Positions 36,843 through 49,993 of a DNA stretch of 64,000 bases are shown here, piece after piece (position 1 is the stretch's first letter; each line of letters opens with the position of its first letter). Under the pieces are notes generated by a model. It made no database searches and was not told where the DNA came from. It saw only the letters and a program-made list of their open reading frames with translations. A program made the translations under genes and the position numbers. Source of the DNA: Carnegiea gigantea (lineage: Eukaryota > Streptophyta > Magnoliopsida > Caryophyllales > Cactaceae); contig JAKOGI010000001.1 in NCBI GenBank assembly GCA_029747015.1, forward strand, positions 5,003,501-5,067,500, given 5' to 3'.

Positions 36843-38760
36843 TGGATAAATTAAACAGATAATCTATGGAAAACTGAACTTTACTTTGAGTCCTTTGAAA
36901 ATCAAATACCGTATTACTAAGCTATTCTGCAAGGGCACTTTTCTTTTGTGGCTTTTGAGTTTTCATTAATTTACTTTTAGCATCAAGTGACCTCTGAGCA
37001 CTAACCTGCCTGGTTACATTGTCTTTGTTTTTTCAAAAGCAAACAAGAATTATCTATATATGCCAGTAACATTCCATACTATAAGTTACATGATCATAAA
37101 AGCTATTCAGTGAAAGTATATTTGACTTGGTGATCATGGTATATGCAAAATAATATTCTTAAAATACAAAGCGTTGGAGGTTATTTCTTAAATAGATGTT
37201 TTTTTAATATCCTCAAAAAATGGATTATTAACGTTTAGTATAGGTTGGTTCAAGAGTTTTGACACTTATTCCCCTTAAATAAGTTCTCTTTTTTGTTGGA
37301 AGACTAACAAACTGCTAGTCTTGTAGGTGTTTCAACCCAAGGCTTGTATCTTATTGTTTTTTTGGGGGGGGGGGGGGGTTGGTTTCCAATCCCCATATTT
37401 TCTTCCATTGGATATGATTATTTGTATTAATGCAGTCCCTAGTATGACTTTACACTGCCAATTGCCCTTTTGAAGTACAGTTACATTTAATAGAATCAAA
37501 GACAGTAGGTTGACAGGGAAGTGACATTAATAATGTGATAAATCCTGTCCTTTTTTGAAAGGCTTCCATTAAATTTGTGAAGTATTCATTAGTCATCATA
37601 ATGAACAAGAAAGCTTAATATGTTCCAAAAAAAATGAAAAATGTATCATGCTTTTAGACCTCCCTTTCCCAATTATTAAGACCCACAGAAGAAAATAGGA
37701 AAACTGACTTCATGTGACGTATGTCGAATAAATATTTGCCTGGATGATTGTAACGTAAAGAATGTCCTCCTTTTGATAACCCTGCCAAATGCAATCTTGT
37801 ACGAACGTATCGTGTTCATTTGATGAAGTTCTTAATACTGTATCTCCCATTACTAAATCCGTAGTCACCTTGTCCCAAGCTGCACAAGGATGGTACTGAA
37901 AAGTCCATCACTAGGCTTGCTTAGCTAGCCAGGATTGGAACAACCTCGAGGGCAAGGGATACACTTGTCTTACTTCAATTAGATTCACAAGTGGCTCACC
38001 AATTACATCTGGACAGACCCGATTAGCATTTTTGACAAATGACAGTTTTTTTAAGACAAACTTACCTAAATAAGGTAGAATGGATACAAAAGTTAAATAA
38101 CTATGCATTAGAACTAGTAAATAGTAATACTGTATACAACAACAATGATCTTAACATATGAGAGGTACCGCATATACCAGTCCCATTGCCCCACACCAAG
38201 TCATGCTTTCTTGCAAGGTTGTTACTATATATCTACAAGTCATCACACTATGTACCTCATTGACTTGTTTTGAATGAAGTCACTTTGGCAATAAATTTAT
38301 ATGGGAATATCTGGAATTAATGTTCACCTAAGACATTTGCCCCACAATGTATTATCCACGGGCCATGGACTTGCATGATCATCAGGGTACCCTTCTTTGA
38401 TTACTGTGGGGTACATTGAGCTTGTGGGAAAGAGGTTTGGGGGATCCAACATGCCCACTGAAAGGTATCAAAGATCAAACTGCCAGATAAGCTTTGAAAG
38501 GCCGGCCTTAAAGGCAAGCATATCCCATTAAAAGGGAATGATTGAATCTCAAAAGGCTAAGCATTTGGAATTGGATAAAGCAACCTTGTCAATCTACATG
38601 AACAATCTACATCTTCAGTCCCACAACAAACAAAAAAAAAAAACAAAAGAAAAATCTCTCTAATTGAAGCATATCATACATGAAGAACTTCACCTTGAGC
38701 CTCTATCAATTATGACTAAACTCTCATTTCAATAATCAAGAAGTCTTGCTACACCTACAA
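35860..38760. other. Intergenic between the IAA9-like and bHLH93-like genes
   Basis: About 3 kb with no gene; it should contain the IAA9-like promoter at its left end. Holds an (AT)n tract (36,804-36,840), a partial SINE-like A-box segment near 37,240-37,290 and a T8-G15 run near 37,357-37,379. Confidence 0.55.
36804..36840. repeat. (AT)n microsatellite
   Basis: About 18 AT units without interruption. Confidence 0.95.
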
Positions 38761-38855
38761 AGCTCAAATACAATTTTTTTTTTTCCTTTTTTTTGGTGGT
38801 GGGTTGGGGGGGAGGGGGGTGCTTAGCTTTGGCTTATTTACTAGCTGGGAAATTC

Positions 38856-39815
38856 CTACAAACACCTTCCTCCATACCCTGCATTCCTGAACAATGCTTG
38901 CTTTATATCTTCAGAACTTATGAGGGTTCTCTGCTCCATTTCCTGATGACAATTGCAAAATCCACTATACATGAGAGACAGGTCAGAAGTGATTACAGAA
39001 GTAAGGTTACGTATTTCGATCTAGATCTCCTTAGACCCCACAAAAGTGAAATCCACAGCGGGAGTTGTTTATTCATATCTAAGAGAAGAGCATTAGGGTT
39101 ATAAATTGGAAAAATAACAGAGAGTAGCAAAGAGGGACATGATTGTACCTCCGAGCAGGAAGCCTGCAGGGAGAAATCATTGAAGCAACTAATAACGCAT
39201 TGTTGAACTTCTAGGCCCAATGCTTCCAGTGTTGTCACAGTTGACAATAGAAGTCCTGGTTTTCCAGCACAACAGATCTCAACCCTCGTATCCAAGTTTC
39301 TCCTTTCCACATCAAACTGCAGCAATTCAAGCAAGCCCCAACAAATATATTAATTACCCCTTTATTAAAAAAAACAGCATAACTGGTATAATATAGTATT
39401 AATTCAACTTATTCACCCATAGCGTAAATAATGCACTAAATATTGCCGAACAATGTCCTTGTGTTTGTGAAAAATAGCGATGATTAAGAAAAGTTCAAAT
39501 GATTCATGAAACAAAAGAAAAGAAAATAAAATAAAAAAGGAAAAGAAGAGAAAAGAAATAGTGGTTGACAAGAAAAATAGAGAAAAGTTGATTACAATGA
39601 TAAAGTAGAGTACCTTTGGTGAATTTCTGACCAAGACATCATTGGGTTTCTCGTCCTTGAAGATGCTCATCACATTCAGCTGATTTGAACCCCCCACATC
39701 TATTTCCTCTTGCAACCTCTTGATCCGCTCTACCAGCTCCTTCATGTAATCAATTGTGTCTCCCAGAATAGATGTCCTGTCCATCTACATTCATAATAAT
39801 CACATAATTAAACAC

Positions 39816-39852
<37 letters not shown>

Positions 39853-40747
39853 GTGCACGCCACAATGAAGCATATTAATTAATAATCTAAACAATGAGAC
39901 AACCATATAGAGCTAGGTTAATAAATTAATTAGGACTTGATTTTTAAGAAAAATGCTAATACAAATCAGATGATGAATTCAAATTGGTTTAGTTTAAATC
40001 GAATTAGTTCATACTAAAATCAAACTTGTGATCATAACTTGTCCAATAAAATAATCAAAGAAGCTAATTCGATACGATTAAAGGAGGACGGTCCAATCAG
40101 ATAATCAGAGATACAATTAGTCATGAATAACAGTACTTAATTACCTTGCTAATCTTGGGGACGACTGATCTAAGCATAGACAAGCGATCATTCAATCTCT
40201 TTCTCCTCCTCCTCTCAGCCATGAGATTCTTAGAGGGTTGGCCTCCAATCTTCTTGACCTTACTCTTAATACTACTGCCACTGCTACCCCCACCATTGCT
40301 GCTATTAGCATTATTCTCCATGCACATCCCCATGTTAAACGTGGAGGGGGTCGCCGGAATCTCCCCGGACAAAGCCGGCTCCGGCTTGCATGTGCCGGAC
40401 ACGTGACCCATTCCGCTGCAATCTTCCTCCACCAGCGCCACCGGGAAGGCCGACTCCGGCGAGATTAGGGCGGCGGAGGAGGTGGCGTTGACATAGAAGT
40501 CAGCAGGGAAGGAGCAGGAAGAAGAGAAGGACTCGTAGGAAGTTGAGTTGGGTAAAATGGGGCCCGTGGCGACTGACGGGGGTGGTTGCGGCGGCGGTGG
40601 GGCTGAATCTAGCCCGTCGAAGCCCCAAGTGGTGGCGGAAAAGAAGCCGTTGATTTCGGTTGATATGGCTGTTGGATTTGTTTCCCATGCTTCTACTCTT
40701 CTCAGTGCTAGCAGCTCTTCTAAGAATCCATCTTCATTCATCTCCAT
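38856..40747 (-). CDS. bHLH93: bHLH transcription factor, bHLH93-like (ICE1/SCRM-related subgroup)
   Basis: Nuclear E-box-type DNA-binding dimer. Four exons: 40,747-40,145; 39,784-39,614; 39,316-39,149; 38,942-38,856. All introns are phase 0 with GT..AG, giving 342 residues and a TAG stop. An N-terminal [10 protein letters not shown] motif is followed by a proline-rich patch (APPPPQPPP). The bHLH domain is at about residues 168-228, with the basic part [16 protein letters not shown] and the helix-loop-helix crossing the first intron ([14 protein letters not shown]). The C-terminal ACT-like domain is at 259-342 ([52 protein letters not shown]). From known biology, Arabidopsis bHLH93 acts in short-day flowering and binds FAMA; that role is not shown here. 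The very similar bHLH61 is the main alternative. Confidence 0.92.
39816..39852. repeat. (TTA)n microsatellite in bHLH intron 1
   Basis: Twelve TTA units lie within the first intron of the bHLH93-like gene, about 30 bp from its 3' splice site. Confidence 0.9.
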
Positions 40748-40870
40748 TATTACTCTCTTTCTTCTTCTCTCTCTAGATTCTCTCTCTCGATTCTGTTTCG
40801 CTCTCTACAATCTGGGGAGATTAGTAGGGGAGGGTAACGTTGGGGGTAAAGGCAATCTAAACGATGTTGT

Positions 40871-40881
40871 GTTATATATAT
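40871..40881 (-). promoter_or_regulatory. TATA box of the bHLH93-like gene
   Basis: On the minus strand ATATATATAAC lies about 125 bases upstream of the start codon. A transcription start some 30 bases further on would give a leader of roughly 95 bases that is rich in GA and contains no ATG. Position and context fit a core promoter; not tested. Confidence 0.6.
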
Positions 40882-40899
40882 GGGACTGATTATTTAGAG

Positions 40900-43800
40900 G
40901 GTTGCTTGCGAGATTATAAGTGTGCATTGTTTAATTAATCAATTATTTATTTTATTTTGCAAATTGACGAGCCTACTCTCTGTGCACTGTCCTTGTGTTT
41001 CAACAGCTGCTTTTTTTTTTAATCAAAATTTAGCACATTTTTATGAGCGGATTAGAGCATATTAGAGCAAATTAAAACAAGTCTGAGCAGACTAATAGGT
41101 GCGGAGGACTTAATAACATTCTAAAAACGAACAGACTTTTGATTCTATGTCCATGAGTCCATCTCATTTCAAAATACTAAAACCAAAGAGACTTGATATT
41201 CACTTTAAAAAAGGATTAGTATGTACTTAAATTTGTTTTCTAATCTTTAATTACTAATTTACGCTATACTAATTAAAAAAGTCGGTTATTTAACAATATA
41301 TCTATACACTGTACTACCTGCTCTGATTAAAAAAGAAAAGAACAAATGTACGTCCTATAATGAAAGAGCTAAAAGATTAAAGATTAATGAAATTACAAGT
41401 AAAAAACTGTTAAAAAAGAAATGATTGTAAATGAAAATGGGGCCAAAATTAGGGGAGAGTGAAGGGGGATTGGAATGGAATCTGGGGTGAAAAATAAAAT
41501 AAGTAATATGGGGTCGAATTTTTCTGTCAAGGTGATTTCCTGTCATTTTCACCGAAATCTGCCGCGACGAAGAGGTGTGCATATTTAATTGGGAAACCCT
41601 CTCTGAATACTTTGACCCACAAATCTGTCCGAACCGAAAAAGATCAAACTTTGCATCAATACACCCGTTTGTCACCTTCTTCATCTTCTTTCTTTCTCTC
41701 TCCATGATGTAATTTGATAATTTCATTTGTCCTTTCATCCTTCACTTCATTTCAACCCCACACCCACACTCCTCCCGTTTCTCTCTCTGTCTAGCTGTGA
41801 GTCTCTCTCATTCACATGGTGAAAATTTCATGGGTTGGATTTTGGGCCCCAACTTCATTTTGCCTTGTAAACTGCTCCCATGCTAATTTTGGATAAATAA
41901 ATCATGCGGCTTAATTACTGTTCGGTTAATTTCGTATTGAATAATGCTTGAATAGATAAGATTCAGGTCGATTTAGATTTCGGATCAGATTGTTTCCGAA
42001 TTGGGTTGTGTTTGGGTTGATTAAGTTTTAGTCCAATAAGCTTGTCCTGCTAAGAAAAATAACTTTTGTGAAAAACAGTAATGTTGGATTTAATTTGGTT
42101 CAGTTCGAGCCTATTTGTGTAAATTTGGAACACTCGATTTGGGTCACTTTTATCAGTCTGATCTTAATTTCTTTTTTCCCCCCTTTGCTTATTATATAGT
42201 TAGCTGTAGCCAGGTTTGCGTTTTTGTCAAAATGATAGTTTGTCTTGTTTAGCCACGGTAGTTCAAAATGCATTTTGATCATTTATGATATCATACACAA
42301 GTTAGAATAAATTTCAAATTCGGGTGAAGTACATGTATGATCACTGTTGGTAAGATGCCCTGTCTTTTGTTTCTCTCTCTAGAGTCTCCCTCATTCACAT
42401 GGTGAAGACCTGATGGGCTGGAATTTGGGGCCCAATTTGCATTGTGGAATGCTCCTTCTTCTATTCTTTTTTGTTTTTTTGTTCTTTTTCCTTTTGGAGT
42501 TTATTTTATATAGGTTGCTAAAGGCAGCTTTGAGGGGCTTTTTTTTTTTTTTTTTTTTTTTTCAAAATGGTAGTTGGTGTTGTTCCTCTTTCTAAATTCT
42601 ATTGTCGGTATTTTGTTATTGCTAAAGTTGATATTAGTCTTTTCTAGTTACTATGGATGCCCGCACAAGTCAGTCAGTCAGTCTTTTAATTTGTGCTTTG
42701 TAGTTTAATTTGCATTTCTCCTTGGCCAACTAAGCTTGTTGCCTTTTCTTCAGGCTTCTTCCAACTATTTTAGCCTTGCTTCCTTCTCTTCGGAGCTAGA
42801 TTATATCAAGGAGCTCAACTACTACGTTTGTCATCGCTCTTATTTCTTCGTCTCTCTAATATCAGTCCAGTTCAGTTGGGATTTACATGATATCAAAGCA
42901 AGATTGAACGGAATTGCAAATCTCAATTTGTTTCTTCTTCTTTTTCTATTTTGATCAATTGATTCGCTCCATCAATAACACGTACAAACTCTTATGAGAT
43001 ATAAATGGCATGCGGATGTAATGTAACATTGCTTTGGCCACTATAAAAAAAAGATTGATTTAAAACAAAGGAGGTTTTTTTTCCCCCCTTTTTTGGTTGG
43101 AAAAAGGCTGGCATATTACATGGCTAATTGAAATGGTGTTAAATGAAAAACGTTGGTTTGAACATTTCAACGCATTAGTAAAGTGGAGTAGTAAAATCAT
43201 TGGAAAGTGACGGATAGCACACAAGACATGTTAACATAATGTGGATAAAGAAATCTCACAATTAATTAGAGAGTCCAATTTAAGTGAAGAAATTAACCTA
43301 AATGAAACTTTAGAGAGTTTCTCATTAATCTTTAGATAAAGAAAGCAAGGGCCTTTTTAGAAAGGCTAATTTTGTCATTTTAAATCTTATTATATAAGAG
43401 TATATTAATGAAGGAATCTGATAGTGTTCCAGATTTTGCATTCTCGATCACCTGGCTAGTTAAAAAGAAATTAAAAAAAAAAATCAAACAAACACTTGGG
43501 AGAAGTAGTGTAGTGAAACAGACAAAATCAATTAGATTGTCAAAGCGAATAAGAATTGAATATGGCTATTAACTTTTGGCATGTATGGTATGTTTTTACT
43601 CTGGGTACGAATCTACACATACTATACTCATTTTTTAACCTTCATCTTGGCTTTTGCGGTCGACACTACTTGGACGTATGTGTGTATAGGGAATTTATAT
43701 TATACTGTAATTGGCTAATTGCAGGTATTTTCTATGTGGCAAAATGACAAGTGTCTTATTACAATACACTTTATGAGTGTATTGTTTTGACTTAAAAGTT

Positions 43801-45055
43801 ATAGTAGTATGATTTTAATTGAAAAAATAGTATGATCAAATAGTGAAAGTATAATACAACTCATAATTGTATGAAATTATCTTTTTATCTATAATTTACT
43901 ATATTTTTAAAATACGTATATCATGTGCACTCACGAATATGGTTAATGCGACTAAGGTATCATTTAATACTTTGTTGGCGTAGGCGACGAATAATTAAGG
44001 CTAGCAATTCATAATTAAATTAGTTGTAATCATTAAAAATTTCGGGGTTTTAAATCATAATACATGTTAATTTATGATGAGGCAATAAAGTGTCCTACTG
44101 CAATATATATATCACTACACTTTCTATGTGTATGTAATGAAAATGACTATAAGAAACAAACATTTGAATGAAACTGAGAGATTTTTACGTAGTATTTTAT
44201 TTAACCGATAAAGTTTTCATTTATAATTTAATCATGAATCTACATGGCCTAATATATGCATGGATTATAACAAAAATATTTGGATCGTAGCAAAACAAAA
44301 CTTACCAAAGATCTAGATCTCAAAATTATACAATTAGATGAGTCAAGTTAGACGGATCTTTGATCCGATGATAAGGGCTAATCCAAAAAGATTTAGACCT
44401 TGGCTATGATGACAGGGTCATGTCGAACATAAAATTTGGTTATTACAATTCTGGTGATGCCACGGGAAGTTATTGTGTTATATCTCAATTTTGGCTGAGA
44501 ATTATGCGTCTCGACCTCTCCACATTCAAAGTGAACTAAAACAGCTGTGTTGAAGACTCAAGGGCAAAAGGGTTTTACTTCAGCTTTCAAACAATTAAGC
44601 ATCAAGATTGATCTACAATTTGATAATTTATTCTTTGACATCTTATTCAAATTGATTAGGGCAAGAGAAGAGCAAGTGGAGAGAAATCCCCCTTGCTCCT
44701 CCAAGGCCCGTTTTCAGACTGCCTTCGAGCCCAGACAAAATTTTGATATGTTATTATATTTGCCATGGTATTACCTGAGGTGTTTATTGTTGTATCATGT
44801 GTTTTCCAAATCGGATCTTACCAAGTGTAATAGTGTTGTGCACTTCCGGCTTAGATGGAGATTATTCAAGTACCAATATATAACTTCAAATTATTATGAT
44901 TCACTCTATTATTTTCACATCTGTATATATTTAGTTAATAAGCAAGTAAAAAGAACAGATCCTCATTACTATAAAAAGAAATTGCGTCTTTTTCAGCTTA
45001 ATTTACACTATATAGCAGTGCATACATTAGTTTTTATTAATGGATTTCAACGGTT
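40900..45055. other. Intergenic, upstream of the bHLH93-like gene
   Basis: No supported gene. The segment next to 40,900 should include the bHLH promoter. Two similar CT-rich patches with CATTCACATGGTGAA occur at about 41,800-41,830 and 42,375-42,405, each followed by TGGGCTGG/TGGGTTGG, suggesting a short local duplication. An open frame at 44,547-45,161 precedes the LINE, but only its last part belongs to the LINE. Confidence 0.45.
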
Positions 45056-45059
45056 GAAT

Positions 45060-48000
45060 AACTTCCTCACCAAGATTAATGCAGAAACCCTTCAAGTATC
45101 AGGAAATATATTTACCTGGAAAAAAAAGGATGCATACACACCTTATCTACGAAAGACTTGATAGAACTATTGTCAGAAATGACTGGGCTCATATCTATCC
45201 TAATGCCTATGAGCTACACGGTAATTTTACGTGTTCCAATCACCGTCCTATTGTTATGTCCACTCAAATTCATCAAACAAGAACAAAAGCATTCCCATTT
45301 CGCTTCCAAAATTTCTGTTGCAAGTATCAAAAGTTTGATGCTATAGTCTCAAGGAACTGGAAAAACTACCAAAGAGGGACAAACATATTTAAAATCATGC
45401 GAAAGCTGACATTTGTTGAGCATGATGTTAAAGATTGGGCCAAAAAGCACTTTGGCAACATCCATGATAAACTCGCTAAAAATAGCGATAAAATTGATTA
45501 TGTAGAAGAAAGGCTCCTAGTTGATCCCAATAGTTATAGACTTAATTCCTGGATGCAACGCCTTTTAAAGCAAGGAGAAAAATTAATGTTATTCAATCAA
45601 AAATATTAGGGGAAGATGACTCGGAAGGAATGGTTAGTTCATAGATATAGGAATTCAAAATTCTTTCAAAATAGAGCAAATTCGAGGAGAAAGAGGAAAT
45701 TAATGATGAAAATCCAAGATGATTGTGGTGTCTAGATTGATGATAAAAAAGCTACTGCTGACAAGTTCATTTTAGACTATGCACATTGATTTAAATATGC
45801 GCACCACACTGCTAGAATTATCCCAAACCTGGGTCTACCTAAAATAATCACAGACATTGATAACAGCAAACTCACTAAACCTCCAAACCTGGAGGAAATA
45901 CAGGATGCACTATTTAGCATAGATTCTAATAAAACTCCAGGACCTAATGGTTTTGGAGCAGGCTTCTTCAATAATCATTGGCATATTGTTAAAAAGGATC
46001 TCTTTAACTGCATTCTTAAATTTTTCATAAATGAAAAAATCCTAAAAGAAATCAATCATAAGTTCATTGCCCTTATTCCAAAGAGGAACAACCCTTCATA
46101 TACTAGTCATTATAGATCAATTAGCTTATGCTCAACGATTTATGAAATCATCTCCAAGACTCTTGGTTAATAGGTTAAGGCCGCTTCTTGATAAACTAAT
46201 TTCCCCATTCCCAAGAGCCTTCATTCTAGGGAGGTCGATACATGACAATATCCTGCTAATGCATGAAATTATGCATAAGTTCAAAAACTTGAAAACCAAG
46301 ACTGTTTGAGTAGCAATCAAACTGGATATGGAAAAAGCATATGATAGAATAGAATGGGACTTTATTCTTAAATGTCTTCAAGAAATGGGATTCCACCCAA
46401 CTTGGAACTCATGGATTAAGGAATGTATCTCATCAGTATCATATTCAATAATCGTAAATGATGAACCTAATGGCTTGTTCATCCCGACTAGAGGAATCGA
46501 ACACGGAGATCCACTCTCCTTGTATATCTTTATCTTATGTATGGAAGCCCTTAATTGTATGCTCTATATAGAGGCTAGTACTCGAAAATCAAGTATCGGG
46601 GTTAAGATAAGTCACAGAGACAACAAAATTCAGTGTCTCCTTTCTGCAGACGATTACTTGCTCTTTTACAAAGCTAATGTAGACAAATAAGCTTAATAGT
46701 ATACTGGATAAATTTTGCTCGATTTCAGGTCAGCTAATCAATTTCCATAAGTCTGTTTTAACCTTTTCATGTAATGCTTCCTCGATTTACAAACAATTAG
46801 TCACTGCTATCTTTAATATTCCACAAAGGGAATCGTTAGGTAAATATTTGGGTTGCCCTGTTTTCTAAGGACGGACCTCAAGCTCAACCCTTCAAGAGAT
46901 TATTAATAAAGCGACTACAAAACTAGACGGCTGGAAAGCCAATTGCTTATCTGAAGCGGGTAGAACAGTTTTGATCCAATCACATCTGGGATCTTTACCA
47001 CAACACACAATGCAATGCCTTGAGCTACCTCAAAGGACTAGTACATATTTAGATAAATGTAATAGAGATTTCTTTTAGAAAAAATCAAACTCCGAAAAAG
47101 GTTTGCTACTCATAGCTTGGGATAAGATTTGCTTACCTAAAAGTAAAGGTGGGTTGGGGTTATGCAAAACAGAGGCCATTAATAAAGCATTCCAATGCAA
47201 ATTAGCTTGGAAAATTTTCACTGATACACTCTCTCTATGGGTACAGTCTACGAAAGCAAAGTACTTACATAATTGTGATCTTCTTAGCTGTAAACGAAGG
47301 AACATTGATTCGCCACGTATGGAAAAGTATTGTAAAGAGTCAAGATCTCCTTAAGAAAGGTATCATTTGGAAGGTAGGAAAGGGAGATCAGATTTCCTTT
47401 TGGTTTGATAATTGGATAGAAAATAGAAATTTAGTAGAGATAATGGAATTAGATGAGGATAATATTCCATACCCTAATGCCAAAGTCTGCGATTATATTA
47501 CGCAACAGACACAATGGGATATCCCACATCTTAAATTAGTCCTGAAGGACCATCCTATTATTCAGAAGATCTAGGGCATCTCGTTACCTATTTTTGAGAC
47601 AGAAGACTCTTTCTGTTGGGGTTTGAATAGCTCCGAGGAGTTCTCTATAAAATCTGCCACTTGAGTAGCTCATGGCATTCAACCCCATGAAACATCTAAA
47701 TAGTCATTCAATTGGATTTGAAAAACTGACACGATGCCTAAAATTAAAGTCTTTTTATGGCAATTATGCCACAAAGCGTTACCGCTTAGAGACATGCTTT
47801 TGAGAAGAGGCCTCATTATTGATCCAGCATGTCCCTTTTGTCATGATGATATTGAATCCTCAGAACACCTATTCAGGGAATGCCAGATAGTTACAAAGTT
47901 TGGAAAACCGCTGATGATCATCAATGGTTTCCTCTCAGTATGGCCCCACCAGGATGCCAAAACATGTCACAAAGTTTGAGTACGATTCAATTCTCTCAAA

Positions 48001-48759
48001 ACCCAAAGTTAAAATAAAAGTTCGCATTTTTATTGTGGAACATCTGAAAATCTAGGAATGCAACTGTCTTCAAGAATAAAATCTTTAACCCCCTTGCTTG
48101 CCTAATTTGGCCAAAAAAAGCTGCCGTATAATGGAGAATCCGAACCTATATGTCAGTTGATACTAATTCTAGGGGGCTTCTTCTCCCCCTTCCACCTCAA
48201 TTCATCTTGTGAGGTGGTTTTCCCCCCCTTCGGGGTACGTCAAACTCAATTTTGATGGATCATTCAACAATTCTTTAGCAGCAGGAGATTTCATCGTTCG
48301 AGACTGGACTAGTAGATTACTCAGGGCAGGATCATCTTACTATGGAAATACTTCAATTCTAGTGGCTGAGGCTAGAGCATTGCGCGACAGTTTAAGCTCA
48401 GAATTTAAGCAAGTTTCAATCGATTAATTGTAGAGGGTGATAGCAAGACTGTCATTCAGGCTTTGGAAAGAAAGATTTACATACCTTGGTAGATTCATAA
48501 TATTATCAAGGACATTCGTACATGGAGAGATCAAGGCGTTCAAATTGTTACTAATCATGTGTCCAAAGAGGCAAATATGGCAGCAAATTGGCTATCTAAA
48601 TTTGGACATTCCATTACTGCTTCATTTTCATCTGATCTATACTTTTTACCAGCTTTTAGGATAATTTTAACTGAGAATGTAGTTGGGCATACTCTTGTGA
48701 GAAGAGACGCCTAACATTGTAATTTTTTCTCTTTTATCCTTGTGAAAAGAAAAAAAAAA
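45060..48759 (+). pseudogene. Truncated L1-type LINE (ORF2 remnant)
   Basis: Non-LTR retrotransposon relic. From about 45,085 it shows the endonuclease end (ERLDRTIVRNDW, SNHRPI). Next come the LINE linker (NKTPGPNGFGAGFF), the reverse transcriptase (LIPKRN, HYRSISLC, LDMEKAYDRIEWDF, HGDPLS, and SADD where F/YADD is usual), a zf-RVT region (PKIKVFLWQLCHKALP, CPFCHDDIESSEHLF) and an RNase H domain (VKLNFDGSF, VAEARALRD). Stops at 45,607, about 45,733, 45,787 and 46,307, and several frameshifts, kill it. It ends in an A-rich tail (48,745-48,759). The first part of ORF2 and all of ORF1 are missing, as in a 5'-truncated insertion; the left border and target duplication were not found. Confidence 0.88.
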
Positions 48760-48976
48760 TTTATGCTTATATTTTTCTATTTTATTTATGTAAAGTAAGG
48801 GCCCCATAAAATTGATTTTAGCTCCTTTTTAAATTATGACATACACTCAACATTGACAATAAACTCTAACAATCTAATCCCTAAGAGTTTTTAAATTGGT
48901 AAACCCTAATCCTCCTCTTGCATTAATTTCTTCATGAGACTAAGAGAGAAAGGAAGTCTCAAGTCGATAATATAAG

Positions 48977-49985
48977 CCAGGGCGGAGCTACTAAGGGGCA
49001 ACTTTTTGGGAAAAAAATTTAACATGGGATATTTTTATAGACAATAAAAATAGATATATATTAATTAGTGCATAAATACTCAACAAATGTGTGTATAGCA
49101 AGGTGGTTTGTTGCCTCTTGTTTGATGTGGGGGTCATGAGTTCGACTCCTCTTTTTGCCTTCTATGTATTTTTTTTTTCCTTTGACTTTTTGGAAGTGCC
49201 CTTTATTTTCAAATTTCTCGCAGCTCTCGTCCTCCACTTTCCTCGACAATCGACTCCTGCCCTCACTTATGCACACGCTGAACCACCCACCATGCACTCT
49301 CTCTCTCTCTCTCTCTCTCATCTCTACCCAATCGCCGCCGCCACTTGTGCTGCCGCATCCAGCCCTCCACTCCTCCTCGGTGCTCCTCCTAAGTCCCAAA
49401 GGCCAAATCCCAATTTGATGTAACTCCCAAGAATTCTCAATTTTTGTTTTTAGTTTTGTTATTTTGTGAATAATTATGTTTATTTTACTGATTTTAGTTA
49501 GATTCATGTTAAATAATTGATTAACTTAGTGAATTACTCATGATTCATGAATTGAAAAATGAGAATTTTTACTTAATTATCTTCTTGGTTGAAGATTTAA
49601 AGTTGGGCTAATTTTATTTGTAGTTGCTCTCTTATTTATGTTTAGTTTACTAATTTTTATTGAATTTGTGTTCAATTTAGAGATTTACTAATCAATTAAA
49701 AAATTAGGTTTTTCCTTTCTTGATTGAGAATTTATGAATAAGAATTGGGGTAATGTATTGGTTGTTGTTTGTTTATTTGTGTTAAATTTATTAATTTTGT
49801 AATTGATCTTTTTAAAAGTCTTTCGAACGACGATATCATACTTTACTTTCAAAACATGAGATCTCGTTGAAGACAACTTTCTTGAATGTATTAGCTACAA
49901 ATTTCATTTTTAGAACTATTGAAGTTTATGTTATGTGTATTATTAATCTCGACTCCCCTTACTTTGAATCCTAACTTCGCTCCTG
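48977..49985. mobile_element. hAT-like non-autonomous element with perfect 8-bp target duplication
   Basis: AATATAAG occurs immediately on both sides (48,969-48,976 and 49,986-49,993). The left end CCAGGGCGGAGCTA and the right end, complement CAGGAGCGAAGTTA, are imperfect inverted repeats of the CAGGGGCGGAGC kind found in hAT elements. The 1,009-bp inside has no transposase. At about 49,100-49,155 it contains a tRNA-like block with a good B box (GAGTTCGACTCC), and at about 49,297-49,320 a (CT)n run. Confidence 0.75.
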
Positions 49986-49993
49986 AATATAAG

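Noticed and set aside
44547..45161. 204-codon plus-strand frame as a separate host gene
   Set aside because: Its end (GNIFTWKKK) is LINE endonuclease sequence in a shifted frame; the first part has no recognisable motif and may be chance.
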